A stretch of DNA of 64,000 bases from Nocardia camponoti (GCF_014646135.1 NZ_BMMW01000002.1:620001-684000); one strand, 5' to 3'. Numbered from the stretch's first letter, positions 9,502 through 18,450 are shown. Numbers and translations are program-made. The notes: generated by a model from the letters alone, not told the origin.

Positions 9502-10941
9502 TTACCCCTGCCGCACCTGCGGCTTCAACGCCGCGAAACTCCGCGCACGCCAAGCACCAATCCACAACCCCGACCCATACGCCAAGTCGTCGAGACGTTT
9601 AAAAGCCACGTAGCGCACCGGATCCAACCCGCCCGAATCGCGGTGCGTAAACCAGTCCGCGACTCCATCGGCCAACGCCATCGCCAACGCGATATGCCTA
9701 ATGCGCCTCGACAACATCACCGCGAGCAACGTGACCGGCCAATAGTCTCGGCAGGTTGCCGAAGCCAATCGCCATAGTCCGGCGAAGAATCCGCGTGCCA
9801 AATACACCGCCGCTACTCGCGTCGGATTGTCGAGTTCAGTGAAAGCCCGACGCAACCGCACCAACGCCGTCGCCAAAGTGACGAGCCCGCCGAGCACTCC
9901 CCACCGCGACAGCGTCGCGAAGAGCAACGTGGCCAACACCGTCCACGTTGGCACGGAGAGCGGCGTAACCAGCCCCTGATGCCGCTTACCTAACGGCGCT
10001 GCCCCGGTCCCATAAAACAGCTTTCGCCCAAACCAAGCCCGAAACGCGACGCGATGATCGTGCGCGACGTGCGCGGCAGGCTCATACCGCAGCCGCCACC
10101 CTGCCCCATCCATGCGCCAGCACAGGTCGACATCCTCGGCCACCTGCATTGACTCGTCGAACCCACCAACATCAAGCAGCGCACTGCGCCGAGCGAGCAG
10201 CGCAGCGCTCGGCACATAGGACACCGTCCCGCGCGCGTGCACCGCCGCTTCCCTACGACCGAGGTCGAGCGACGAACGCGTGTGCTCATAGCGCGCGAGC
10301 GCATTCGACTCAGAATCGAGCGCGATGATGCGCGGCGCGACGAGCGCCACCTGCGGGTCGCTGAAATGGCCGAGCATCACTTCAAGCCAACCCGTACGCG
10401 GAACCACATCGGAATCTAGGAACGCAACGAATTCTGTTGTCGCAGCATGTAATCCAGCATTGCGCGCCGCAGCTGGCCCAAGCGGTGTTTCGTGCCGCAA
10501 CACCGTGATCTGCCCGCGCCCAGGCCGCGAGGGGACGCGAACCGGCTCGTCGGAACCGTCGTCGACCACGATCACGTTGTGCGCGCGCAAGCTCCCAAGC
10601 AGTCGTAGTAATCCATCAGCATTGTTGTAAAGCGGGACAACGATGGTGACGTCTTCAATCGAAGGCAACAACTGCGGTCGCGGGTTTGCCACCCCCGAAT
10701 CGAGCAGCCTGCGTGCCACCATCGCCGACTTCGGATCAGTGACTTCCAGATACCCATCGCCGATGAGTTCAGCAGCTTCGGGAGCCAGGCGCAGCATCCG
10801 TGCAGGCGACCCGCCAATCAGGATTCGTCCACCGGAAAATGCGCGCACCCGAGGGTCGATTCGTACCCCGAAGCCGTCGGGCAGACGATCATGGCGCATT
10901 CCTCGCATGCTAGGCCCCACTGCGGTCGCTGACTCCATCAC
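9502..10941 (-). CDS. mftF: Mycofactocin glycosyltransferase MftF
   Basis: Family 2 glycosyltransferase that adds a glucan chain to premycofactocin in the mft pathway. 479 residues in this reading. The GT-A domain starts at about 98 ([13 protein letters not shown]), with DDGS at 127-130, the metal-binding DSD at 176-178 and ED at 269-270. The C-terminal third has hydrophobic helices consistent with membrane attachment. The N-terminal [14 protein letters not shown] block is typical of MftF. The start is uncertain: GTG 10941 lacks a good ribosome site, and an ATG about 40 bp further in is possible. The next gene, mftG, starts 53 bp after the stop. mftD and mftE, normally between mftC and mftF, are not here: only 86 bp separate mftF from the mftB-mftC gene. 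Confidence 0.92.
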   Translation of the reverse strand: MMESATAVGPSMRGMRHDRLPDGFGVRIDPRVRAFSGGRILIGGSPARMLRLAPEAAELIGDGYLEVTDPKSAMVARRLLDSGVANPRPQLLPSIEDVTIVVPLYNNADGLLRLLGSLRAHNVIVVDDGSDEPVRVPSRPGRGQITVLRHETPLGPAAARNAGLHAATTEFVAFLDSDVVPRTGWLEVMLGHFSDPQVALVAPRIIALDSESNALARYEHTRSSLDLGRREAAVHARGTVSYVPSAALLARRSALLDVGGFDESMQVAEDVDLCWRMDGAGWRLRYEPAAHVAHDHRVAFRAWFGRKLFYGTGAAPLGKRHQGLVTPLSVPTWTVLATLLFATLSRWGVLGGLVTLATALVRLRRAFTELDNPTRVAAVYLARGFFAGLWRLASATCRDYWPVTLLAVMLSRRIRHIALAMALADGVADWFTHRDSGGLDPVRYVAFKRLDDLAYGSGLWIGAWRARSFAALKPQVRQG

Positions 10942-11027
10942 CCCAGAAAAAAGGAGGAAAATCCCCCTGAATTGACCGCCCTACGGTGCGCCGACGCGCC
11001 AAAATCGGAGCGCCAGCGCACTTTCGG

Positions 11028-12500
11028 TTACCCCACCGGACTCTGTTCACACGCCCGCGCTGGCGGCTTGCGAACCGACAGCGGAAGCGCCACTCGCGCC
11101 CGCGCCGAAACCGGTCGTGAATGGTCGACTGCCGCACGCGGAATGGTGCGGCCCGGAGCCGAAAGCGCGGCCTCGCCGTAGCCCTGTACGCATTCCGGGT
11201 CGGGCCCGTCGGCAGGCAGGCCCGTGAAGAACTTCGCCGCCATGCACCCACCACGACACGAGTCGTAATGCGCGCACGAATTGCACGCGCCGCCATCAAC
11301 GGGTTCGCGCAGTTCGGCGAAGAGCGCGGACTGCTCCCACACCTCGGCGAAGCCGCCGTCGGCGACGATGTTCCCAGCCTTGAACTTGTCGTGAATCGCG
11401 AACGGGCACGCGTACACGTCGCCAACCGGGTCGACAAGGCACACCACTCGACCCGCGCCACACATGTTGAGCCCCGGCAGTGCGGAACCAAACGCGGACA
11501 AGTGGAAGAACGAGTCGCCAGTCAGCACGCCTTCGCCATTGCGCACGAGCCAGTCGTAAAGCTCGCGTTGCTGCTCGGGAAGCGGGTGCAGTTCGTCCCA
11601 CACGTCCGCACCGCGACCCGACGGCCGCAACCGGGTAAGCCGCAGCGTGGCACCATACCGGTCGGCGATGGCCTTGAACTCGTCGAGCTGAGCGATGTTG
11701 TGCCGAGTGGCGACGACCGACAGCTTCGCGTCGGTGAACCCCGCGTTCGCCAGGTTTTCCAGTGCGCGAATGGCGGTGTCGAACGAACCGGGACCACGTA
11801 CCGCGTCGTTCACCTCAGGCGTTGCGCCGTCGATCGAGATCTGCACATCGACGTAGTCGCTAGCCGCCAGCCGCTGCGCCACCTCGGGAGTGATGCGAAC
11901 TCCGTTGGTTGAGAACTTGACTCCCACGTTGTGGGCCGTTGCGTAGTCGACCAACTCCCAGAAATCGGGACGCACCGTCGGCTCACCGCCGCCGATGTTG
12001 ACGTAGAAGATCTGCATGCGCTCGAACTCATCAATGAGCGCCTTGCACTGTTCGGTGCTGAGTTCACGCGGATCACGCCGGCCCGACGACGAAAGACAGT
12101 GCACGCAAGCCAGATTGCACGCGTACGTGAGCTCCCACGTGAGGCAAATCGGTGCGGCCAAACCTGATTCGAACCGGTCGATGAGTCGACCACCCTGCAC
12201 CGCGTCGCGGGGACCAGCCAACGGCTCGACCGGCGCGGACATCGGCGCGCTCGACGGCACGATCATGTCGGTGTCGGCCAGCTGCGCCAGTGCCTTCGCG
12301 AAGTCGTCACCTAAGCCATTGGCGCGCAATGCCTCTCGCGCCGACACATGCGACGGCAACGCCCGCACCACATCGACTAGCTCGCGATTCTTGAGGAACG
12401 AGAGCTTGCGCGTGCCGAAGTGATAGAGCAGCGCACCAAAAGACTCGGGCCGCAACGCCACTCGGGGGTGCAGCTGCCAGCGAGCATCAAGGTCGAGCAT
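11028..12500 (-). CDS. mftC: Fused MftB-MftC: mycofactocin RiPP recognition protein plus radical SAM maturase
   Basis: A single 490-residue frame covers two proteins that are normally separate. Residues 1-85 match the MftB peptide chaperone (HPRVALRPESFGALLYHFG, RKLSFLKNR). After a linker (86-104), MftC begins at RLIDRFESGLAAPICLTWE. MftC carries the radical SAM cluster motif C128-x3-C132-x2-C135, GGGEPTVRP, and a SPASM region with Cys 347, 354, 365, 406, 409, 415, 419 and 437. MftC decarboxylates the C-terminal Tyr of MftA and links it to the preceding Val, while MftB delivers the peptide. ATG 12500 lies 2 bp after the mftA stop; a GTG at 12518 would overlap mftA. Met at 87 could be an internal MftC start, but no stop separates the parts. 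Confidence 0.95.
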   Translation of the reverse strand: MLDLDARWQLHPRVALRPESFGALLYHFGTRKLSFLKNRELVDVVRALPSHVSAREALRANGLGDDFAKALAQLADTDMIVPSSAPMSAPVEPLAGPRDAVQGGRLIDRFESGLAAPICLTWELTYACNLACVHCLSSSGRRDPRELSTEQCKALIDEFERMQIFYVNIGGGEPTVRPDFWELVDYATAHNVGVKFSTNGVRITPEVAQRLAASDYVDVQISIDGATPEVNDAVRGPGSFDTAIRALENLANAGFTDAKLSVVATRHNIAQLDEFKAIADRYGATLRLTRLRPSGRGADVWDELHPLPEQQRELYDWLVRNGEGVLTGDSFFHLSAFGSALPGLNMCGAGRVVCLVDPVGDVYACPFAIHDKFKAGNIVADGGFAEVWEQSALFAELREPVDGGACNSCAHYDSCRGGCMAAKFFTGLPADGPDPECVQGYGEAALSAPGRTIPRAAVDHSRPVSARARVALPLSVRKPPARACEQSPVG

Positions 12501-12502
12501 GG

Positions 12503-12613
12503 CTAGTACACGCCGCACATGCCGTCGATGCTGACCTCTTCGATCAGCGTCTCGGTAACCAGTTCCGCCTCAGCGATATCGGAGCCATCTGCGGTGCCGT
12601 TGCGTTCATTCAT
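12503..12613 (-). CDS. mftA: Mycofactocin precursor peptide MftA
   Basis: 36-residue ribosomal precursor of the redox cofactor mycofactocin. It starts MNERNG, has an acidic leader (ETLIEEVS) and ends in the diagnostic core IDGMCGVY followed by TAG. The final Val-Tyr pair becomes the redox-active part after modification by MftC. Start ATG 12613 follows AGGAGG with 6-nt spacing. It is first in the operon, with mftB-mftC starting 2 bp after its stop. Confidence 0.96.
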   Translation of the reverse strand: MNERNGTADGSDIAEAELVTETLIEEVSIDGMCGVY

Positions 12614-12791
12614 GACTGCCTCCTCATGTGTTGCCGGTCACGTAGAACTTTAACGTCAGGGACTGACAAAAAGAAGAGGTTTCGGCAAATTCGCTGCTCG
12701 GACGAACACCACCCCTCCATTCCCACAGCCGCTCTAGACTTTCCGGGGCAGGACGGCGACGGGCCAGGCGGGCCCAGGCGGTAGAGGTGAC
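12614..12791. promoter_or_regulatory. Divergent promoter region between mftA and the TetR gene
   Basis: 178 bp between two outward-facing starts, so it must hold both promoters and probably the TetR operator. I see a GC-rich dyad gggcc-aggc-gggccc near 12755-12770 but no operator I would defend. Confidence 0.5.
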
Positions 12792-13433
12792 ATGGGAGTG
12801 GTCGGGCGGATGCAGTCGAATAGCGCCAGCAGCACATTGTCGGAGGCAGAGATCGTCGAAGCGGCGCTGCGCGTTGTTCGCGAAGACGGAGTCGAGAAAC
12901 TGTCGATGCGCAGGCTTTCGCGCGAGCTCGGCGTCTCCCCGATGGCGCCCTACTACTACGTGGCGGACAAACGCGAGTTACTTGATCTTGTCGCGAGCGC
13001 GGCGCTGATCGGCGTGCGCAAACCGGCGCCCGAGTCGGGTCCGTGGCAGGAACGGCTGCGTGAACTCATCGATCAGATTGACGATAAACTGCGACGGCAC
13101 CCCGGCCTTGGCGACATTTTGCTTGAGCGGATGTTCGGCAAGCAGCTCGACCTGATCGACGCGGTGATGGAGATCCTGTTCGACGCGGGGTTTAGCGAGC
13201 GCAACGTGCTTTCTGCGTACGCGACCATCCACACCTACCTGTTCGGCCGCAGCCGGGTGAACCCGCGCGAGCGGAGCGCGCCCGCCGATGTGCGCCTTCC
13301 CGAGGCGGTGTCGCGGGCCACGAAGTACCTTGCTGACCTGCGCGGGGCATATGCCTATGACTTCGGGATGGAGGTCATGGTCGCGGGACTTGAAGCACAG
13401 CTTGCCCTGCAAGCGCGGCCAGAACTATCCTAA
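12792..13433 (+). CDS. TetR/AcrR family regulator
   Basis: 213-residue dimeric repressor. The N-terminal helix-turn-helix runs through TLSEAEIVEAALRVVREDG and SMRRLSRELGVSPMAPYYYVADKRELLDLV; the remainder is an all-helical ligand domain. Start ATG 12792 has GAGG 4 bp upstream. It is divergent from the mycofactocin operon and 43 bp ahead of kshB, so it may control either. It lacks the RRTFFRYFPSKND signature that I associate with MftR, the usual mycofactocin regulator, so I do not name it MftR. Confidence 0.85.
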   Translation: MGVVGRMQSNSASSTLSEAEIVEAALRVVREDGVEKLSMRRLSRELGVSPMAPYYYVADKRELLDLVASAALIGVRKPAPESGPWQERLRELIDQIDDKLRRHPGLGDILLERMFGKQLDLIDAVMEILFDAGFSERNVLSAYATIHTYLFGRSRVNPRERSAPADVRLPEAVSRATKYLADLRGAYAYDFGMEVMVAGLEAQLALQARPELS

Positions 13434-13476
13434 AACTGAAACACGTTCTAATTTTGCCCCTGCTCGAAAGGACGCC

Positions 13477-14529
13477 ATGACCACAGAGGTTCCGCACGGT
13501 AGCCGTTCCGTCGTGCTGCGCGTTGCCGAGGTGATCGCCGAAACGGGCGACGCCCACTCACTGGTCTTCGATGTGCCCGCCGAGCTGCGCGACCGTTTCA
13601 GCTACTCCCCCGGCCAGTTCCTCACCATTCGGGTGCCAAGCGAGCAGACCGGGTCCGTCGCGCGCTGCTACTCGCTCGCCAGCTCGCCGTTCACCGACGA
13701 CGCACCCAAGGTGACCGTGAAGCGCACCGAGGGCGGCTACGGCTCCAACTGGCTTTGCGACAATGTGACCGCGGGCGACGAGTTGGAAGTGCTGCCTCCT
13801 TCGGGCGTCTTTACCCCGCGCGATCTCGACGCTGACCTGCTGCTTTTCGGCGCGGGCAGCGGGATCACGCCGGTGATGTCGATTCTCAAGTCGGCGCTGT
13901 CGCAGGGCACGGGCAAGGTGGTGCTCGTTTACGCCAACCGCGACGTTGCATCGGTGATTTTCGCCGCTGAACTGCGTGAACTCGTCGGCAAGTTCCCGCA
14001 GCGCCTGACCGTGCTGCACTGGCTTGAGCCGCTGCTCGGGCTGCCGTCGGCCGATATGGTCGCCACTCTTGTCGCGCCGTACGCGGGCTACGAGGCCTTC
14101 ATGTGCGGGCCGAAGCCGTTCATGGACCTTGTACACGACGCGCTGGCCGCCCTCGACGTGCCGCGCGCGCGCACGCACGCCGAGGTGTTCAACTCGCTTT
14201 CCGGCGACCCGTTCGCCGACCACGAGGTTGTCGAGGTGACCGCCGCCGAAGCCGCCGACGCCGCGACCGTGGAAGTTGAACTCGACGGGCAACTGCACGA
14301 ATTGGCTTGGCCGCGTAAGCAAACGCTCGTCGACATCATGCTCGACAAGGGCCTTGACGTGCCGTATTCGTGCCAGGAAGGCGAATGCGGTTCGTGCGCG
14401 TGCACGGTACTTGAAGGCAAGGTTGAGATGGCGCAATGCGACATCCTTGACCCTGAGGATATTGAGAATGGCTACATTCTCGGCTGCCAGGCGCGTCCAG
14501 TGACGGATCATCTGCGCATCCAGTTCTAA
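13477..14529 (+). CDS. kshB: 3-ketosteroid 9-alpha-hydroxylase reductase-like protein (KshB)
   Basis: 350-residue electron-transfer protein in the order FAD domain (about 10-105, RCYSLASSPF), NAD(P) domain (about 110-235, GAGSGITPVMS) and a C-terminal plant-type [2Fe-2S] domain with C299, C304, C307 and C337. It passes electrons from NADH to a Rieske oxygenase. The sequence agrees closely with my memory of M. tuberculosis KshB (PGQFLTIRVPSEQTGSVARCYSL), which serves cholesterol ring opening. The oxygenase KshA is not in the window. ATG 13477 is preceded by GAAAGGA and fits the family; the frame stays open upstream to 13288. The stop overlaps that of alkD by 4 bp (CTAA). Confidence 0.82.
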   Translation: MTTEVPHGSRSVVLRVAEVIAETGDAHSLVFDVPAELRDRFSYSPGQFLTIRVPSEQTGSVARCYSLASSPFTDDAPKVTVKRTEGGYGSNWLCDNVTAGDELEVLPPSGVFTPRDLDADLLLFGAGSGITPVMSILKSALSQGTGKVVLVYANRDVASVIFAAELRELVGKFPQRLTVLHWLEPLLGLPSADMVATLVAPYAGYEAFMCGPKPFMDLVHDALAALDVPRARTHAEVFNSLSGDPFADHEVVEVTAAEAADAATVEVELDGQLHELAWPRKQTLVDIMLDKGLDVPYSCQEGECGSCACTVLEGKVEMAQCDILDPEDIENGYILGCQARPVTDHLRIQF

Positions 14530-15260
14530 CGTTTGGCTCGATAGACGGCACGCTCGGCAGGGTCGAGATGTTCGGTTGCGTAACTCAGTGCGGTGCGGCC
14601 CATTTCGGCCGCGTTCGCGTCGAGGAACTTCGCTAACTGTTCTTGATCGACCCGCTTGCCCACTTCACGAAGCATCCAGCCAACGGCCTTCTGGACGAGG
14701 TCGCGGCGGTCATCGATGAGCTGGGTAGCGAGCTCGAACGTGGTTGACGGGTCGCCCTTTTTGATAAACGCGAAGGTCGACAACAGCGCGACGCGACGGT
14801 CCCAGAGCGAATCCTGTTCCGCCAGTTCGAAAAGCAGGGTGCGCGGCTTGTCGAGCAGCCAGACGCCAATCACGTGTTCGGCTGATGCGTCGACTAGATC
14901 CCAGTTGTTGATGCGACCACGTTTGAGCGCGGCGAGATAGCGGTCGACGTTAACCTTCTGCGCCCGTTGGTCTTTCGCTTGCACGGCCCGTTTCTGCTGT
15001 GCGTTGAGGATGAGCAGCGCGGCAAGGCGGTGCTCATGAATGGGGCTGTCGAGCAGCTCGTCTACCTCGGCAGGCGGCAGTTCGGTGAAATCACGAACAA
15101 CCTCACGTGTGGCGGGCACGCGCACGCCGATGAACTCGTCGCCCTCGCCGTACTCACCCTCCCCGGTTTTGAAGAACCGCTGGAGGTTGTGGGCATCGGT
15201 GGAATTGGCACGTTTGGCGAGCGCATTGCGAACTTGCGCTGCCGTAGGTTTGGGGTTGAT
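14526..15260 (-). CDS. DNA alkylation repair protein, AlkD-like, with apparent ATC start
   Basis: HEAT-repeat DNA glycosylase family that removes alkylated bases, 244 residues. Visible blocks: TAAQVRNALAKRANS, RFFKTGEGEYGEGDEFIGVRVPATR, NNWDLVDASAEHVIG and DSLWDRRVALLSTF. The family's N-terminus is encoded up to about 15255, but the frame has no ATG, GTG or TTG between an upstream TGA and the internal GTG at 15125. A GGAGG box lies 6 nt ahead of ATC at 15258-15260, so ATC is the likely initiation codon. The alternative start at 15125 would remove 45 conserved residues. Confidence 0.88.
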   Translation of the reverse strand: MNPKPTAAQVRNALAKRANSTDAHNLQRFFKTGEGEYGEGDEFIGVRVPATREVVRDFTELPPAEVDELLDSPIHEHRLAALLILNAQQKRAVQAKDQRAQKVNVDRYLAALKRGRINNWDLVDASAEHVIGVWLLDKPRTLLFELAEQDSLWDRRVALLSTFAFIKKGDPSTTFELATQLIDDRRDLVQKAVGWMLREVGKRVDQEQLAKFLDANAAEMGRTALSYATEHLDPAERAVYRAKR

Positions 15261-15381
15261 CGCACACCTCCGAGATTTCGCAGGTCAGCTGGTATCTACG
15301 ATTCAACACCAGGGGTACGACAAGTTTCGCAGTCGGAGATTTCGGGCACGCTGGTGGGTGCCGCGCCCCGCCCCGACCGGG

Positions 15382-16146
15382 TTAGTGCGCGAAAGCGCCG
15401 AGTAGTCGTCCCGGCGCGAAAGCTGCCGCGCTCGAAGGCAATTCGCCCGGTTTACCGCTGTTGCGCACCGCGACCGAGCCAGTCCCGGCCGTCGGGCGGC
15501 CAAGCCCTTCCATCTTGCGCACCGTCTGCGCGGCGACGGCCTGCGCGCTGTCGAAAAGCCGAACGCCAGCCGGCAGCGCGGCGACAATCGCGTCGATGAC
15601 CAGCGGATAGTGCGTGCAGCCAAGGACAACGCCTTCAACGTCGGCAGGGGTGCGCGCGGCGGCGTCGGCGATGGATTCGCTGATCGCGGGGAGGTCGCCT
15701 CGGTCGATCGCGTCGGCAAGCCCGTGGCAGGCGACCCCGACAACTTTCGCGTCGCCTGCGAATCGGGCGATGAGGTCGGCTTGGTATCGACTCGCGGTGG
15801 TCGCGGCTGTGGCCCAGACCGCGATCGAATTGCATTGCGCGGCAGCAGGTTTGATTGCGGGAACCGTGCCGATCACCGGAACCCCGTCGCCTACCGCGGC
15901 GCGCACCTCGTCGAGGGCGGTGACGCTGGCCGTATTACACGGCAACACGATCACCTCGGCGCCGAGCTCAATGGCCTGCTGAGCGGTGGAGACGACCCGC
16001 TCGACAACCCAATCCTCGGGCTTGGGGCCCCACGGCGCGCCTTCTGGATCGAGCAGGAGCAACAGGTCGACTTCAGGCCGCGATTGGCGCAACCAAGCAG
16101 CCGTAGGCAGCATGCCGAGGCCGGAATCGATGAGCGCGACGATCAC
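15382..16146 (-). CDS. Glutamate racemase family protein (MurI-like)
   Basis: 254-residue Asp/Glu racemase fold. The two catalytic cysteine motifs are present: PCNTAS (near 100) and GCTHYP (near 177). The N-terminal Asp motif is DSGLGML rather than the DSGVGG type common in MurI, and the segment after it (DLLLLLDPEGAPWG) is unusual, so substrate and role in D-Glu supply for peptidoglycan are not certain; it may be a second, specialised racemase. GTG 16146 is preceded by GGAGC. The C-terminal tail after about 225 is low in complexity. Confidence 0.75.
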   Translation of the reverse strand: MIVALIDSGLGMLPTAAWLRQSRPEVDLLLLLDPEGAPWGPKPEDWVVERVVSTAQQAIELGAEVIVLPCNTASVTALDEVRAAVGDGVPVIGTVPAIKPAAAQCNSIAVWATAATTASRYQADLIARFAGDAKVVGVACHGLADAIDRGDLPAISESIADAAARTPADVEGVVLGCTHYPLVIDAIVAALPAGVRLFDSAQAVAAQTVRKMEGLGRPTAGTGSVAVRNSGKPGELPSSAAAFAPGRLLGAFAH

Positions 16147-16206
16147 CGCTCCACCGTATTACACGCAACGACGGCGAGACGAAGCCGCTAGCCGACCTGG
16201 ACACGT

Positions 16207-16267
16207 GATCATCAGGCTCTCAGGTAAATAAACGTCGAGTGGAAAAATCCCTGAGAGCCTGATGATC
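16207..16267 (-). terminator. Perfect 18-bp inverted repeat, probable terminator
   Basis: gatcatcaggctctcagg (16207-16224) and its exact complement (16250-16267) flank an AT-rich 25-nt loop. The stem starts 11 bp after the stop of the ferredoxin reductase. There is no long T-run, so termination is an inference. Confidence 0.7.
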
Positions 16268-16278
16268 TTGATTAATCG

Positions 16279-17472
16279 CTAGGCGTTCGTCAGGAGTTCG
16301 GCCACCTGGGTCGGGGTTGCCAGTTTCGCGCGCAGCTTCATGACCTGCGCGGTCATACCGGCGCCGAGAACCGCCGTCAGAACGCCGTCACGCGAGTAGT
16401 ACGCGAGGAACTTGCGGCCGTCGTCGGTGACAACCGTGACGTCATCGTCGGCCGATGGGGTGCCGAGGGCCTGGATTTTGAGGTCGTACTGGTCGCTCCA
16501 CAGGTACGGGACGCCGCGCGCGATGGGGGCCGCACCGCCGACCAGGGCCGTGACCAGCAGTTTCGCCTGCTCGCCCGCGCTCGTCCAATGCTCGACGCGC
16601 TTCTGGGCGCCGGAGGGATGCTGCCATGCGGCGACGTCACCGACGGCCCACACACCGTCGACGCTGGTGCGACCGGAAACGTCGGCGAGCACGCCACCCC
16701 CGTTCGCGGGCTCGGCGAGGTCGATACCGGAGTCGGTGAGCCACTCGGTGACCGGCACGGACCCGACGCCCAGGACCACCAGGTCAGCGGCGATTTCGGT
16801 CCCGTCGGTGAGGACCGCGCCGCGGACGCGGTCGTCTTCGACTACCAAGCTTTCGACGCCCACGCCCGTCCGCAGGTCGACGCCCTCGGCGCGATGTAGT
16901 CGCGCGACCAGCTCACCAACTTCCGCGCCGAGCACCGAGGCGAGCGGGGTGGGTTGCGGTTCGACGAGCGTCACGTCGACTCCGGCCGCGCGGAAGCTCG
17001 CGGCCAGCTCGCAGCCGATGAAGCCCGCGCCGATGATCAGGGCGCGGGTCGCGGTCGCGAGTTCGGTGCGCAGGGCTTCGGCGTCGGTGTGCGCGCGCAG
17101 CACGTGCACGCCGGGAACCAGCGGCAGGCTGGGCAATGTGCGGGGGCGCAGGCCCGTCGCGATGATGAGTTGGTCGTAGGCGAGGGTGTCGCCATCAGCG
17201 AGGGTGAGCGTCTTCGCTGCGGTGTCCACGCTGGTCACCGCGTTGCCGACGCGCACATCGATGGCTTTTTCGGCGAAGAACTCGGCGGGGCGCAAGGTGG
17301 TGTCGTCGGTTTCGCCGCGCACGAACTGCTTCGACAGCGGTGGGCGGTCGTAGGGCAGGCGTGGCTCGTCGCCGACCAGCACGACGTCGCCTTCGTAGCC
17401 AGCACGCCGCAGTTCCTCAGCGGTCCGCAATCCGGCCAACCCGGCTCCGACAATGACGATGGGCGCGCTCAT
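16279..17472 (-). CDS. FAD-dependent ferredoxin/rubredoxin-type reductase
   Basis: 397 residues, two Rossmann motifs: FAD-binding GAGLAGLRTAEELR at about 8-21 and NAD-binding IIGAGFIGCELA near 147, plus the second FAD motif VDGVWAVGDVA and the family block LPYDRPPLSK. It reduces ferredoxin partners of P450 or Rieske oxygenases with NAD(P)H. In the Mycobacteriales a gene of this type lies between tuf and the mycofactocin cluster (Rv0688 as I recall), which matches its place here. Start ATG 17472. The next gene diverges. Confidence 0.88.
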   Translation of the reverse strand: MSAPIVIVGAGLAGLRTAEELRRAGYEGDVVLVGDEPRLPYDRPPLSKQFVRGETDDTTLRPAEFFAEKAIDVRVGNAVTSVDTAAKTLTLADGDTLAYDQLIIATGLRPRTLPSLPLVPGVHVLRAHTDAEALRTELATATRALIIGAGFIGCELAASFRAAGVDVTLVEPQPTPLASVLGAEVGELVARLHRAEGVDLRTGVGVESLVVEDDRVRGAVLTDGTEIAADLVVLGVGSVPVTEWLTDSGIDLAEPANGGGVLADVSGRTSVDGVWAVGDVAAWQHPSGAQKRVEHWTSAGEQAKLLVTALVGGAAPIARGVPYLWSDQYDLKIQALGTPSADDDVTVVTDDGRKFLAYYSRDGVLTAVLGAGMTAQVMKLRAKLATPTQVAELLTNA

Positions 17473-17619
17473 AGCTCAATCCTTCTGCCGTATAACGAGC
17501 CTGACCGGCCCTTGTTGTTTGTACCAGCCGGAAGCCCGCTCTGTCCGATGTCTGCGAACCGGCATAAATCGGCGCGAGGCGGAGTTACTGCGTGAAGACC
17601 TCAATCGCCTAGGAGAACT

Positions 17620-18045
17620 ATGTCCGAGTTCGATCCGCGCACGTTGCTCGCTACCGCCAAACTGGGCATCCTCGCCACGATCAAGCGCACCGGAATGCCG
17701 CAACTTTCCCCGGTCACGCACTATTACGACCTCGAATCCGAGACCATTTATGTCTCGATGACCGAGGGTCGCGCGAAAGTGGCAAACCTGCGTCGCGATC
17801 CGCGAGCCGCACTTGAAGCGACCGCGCCTGACGGTTGGTCGTGGGCCACCGCCGAAGGCAGCGCCACGCTGATCGGTCCGAGCACCGACCCAAACGGCCC
17901 CGAGGTTGAGGCGCTCGTCGATTACTACCGCGCCGCCGCTGGCGAGCACCCCGACTGGCAGGAGTACCGCGAAGTGATGGTCAGCGACCGCCGCGTGCTG
18001 TTAAAACTGTCCGTCGAGCGGGTGTACGGCGAGAGTTTGCGCTAG
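17620..18045 (+). CDS. PPOX-class (pyridoxamine-phosphate-oxidase fold) F420/FMN-binding protein
   Basis: 141 residues, split-barrel fold typical of PPOX-class F420-dependent enzymes: LATAKLGILATIKRTGMPQLSPVTHYYD, TIYVSMTEGRAKVANLRRDPRAALEA and WATAEGSATLIGP. Such proteins bind deazaflavin or FMN and reduce small substrates; the substrate is not evident. ATG 17620 has AGGAGA close upstream. The 147-bp gap before it holds the promoters divergent from the ferredoxin reductase. Confidence 0.85.
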   Translation: MSEFDPRTLLATAKLGILATIKRTGMPQLSPVTHYYDLESETIYVSMTEGRAKVANLRRDPRAALEATAPDGWSWATAEGSATLIGPSTDPNGPEVEALVDYYRAAAGEHPDWQEYREVMVSDRRVLLKLSVERVYGESLR

Positions 18046-18102
18046 TCAATCACGCTGCGGCACAGGTAGATTCGCTAACAAACCGCAACGGAGGAGACAC
18101 GC

Positions 18103-18450
18103 ATGGCGAAGAAGTTCGGCGGACCGGTCGCAGAAGGCATTAACAAGGTGGTCGCGAAGCTCACCGAGCTGCCTGTCCTAAGCGGGCTGCTTGGCAAGGC
18201 TTTCGCCCAAATCACCTACACGGGGCGACGCTCCGGGCAAACGTTCACAACACCGGTGAATTACCGGCGCAAAGGTGACAACTACTTGATCGGCGTCGCG
18301 ATGCCGGACAAGAAGCAGTGGTGGCGCAACTTTTCGGGCGAAGGCGCACCGATCACCTTGCGTATCGACGGGAAAGACATTCCCGGGCATGCCACTTCCC
18401 GCAAGAATGAGAAGGGCGCGGTGACGGTACTGGTCACCCCGACGAAGTAA
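18103..18450 (+). CDS. DUF385/Ddn-like deazaflavin-dependent nitroreductase family protein
   Basis: 115 residues. The block AQITYTGRRSGQTFTTPVNYRRKGDNYLIGVAMPDKKQWWRN is the typical F420-binding split barrel of the Ddn/DUF385 family. A short N-terminal helix precedes it. ATG 18103 follows GGAGG. It lies 57 bp after the PPOX gene on the same strand, so the two may be co-transcribed. Substrate unknown. Confidence 0.8.
   Translation: MAKKFGGPVAEGINKVVAKLTELPVLSGLLGKAFAQITYTGRRSGQTFTTPVNYRRKGDNYLIGVAMPDKKQWWRNFSGEGAPITLRIDGKDIPGHATSRKNEKGAVTVLVTPTK

Noticed and set aside
12792..13433. Naming the TetR gene mftR
   Set aside because: It lacks the RRTFFRYFPSKND block I expect in MftR; the location alone is not enough.
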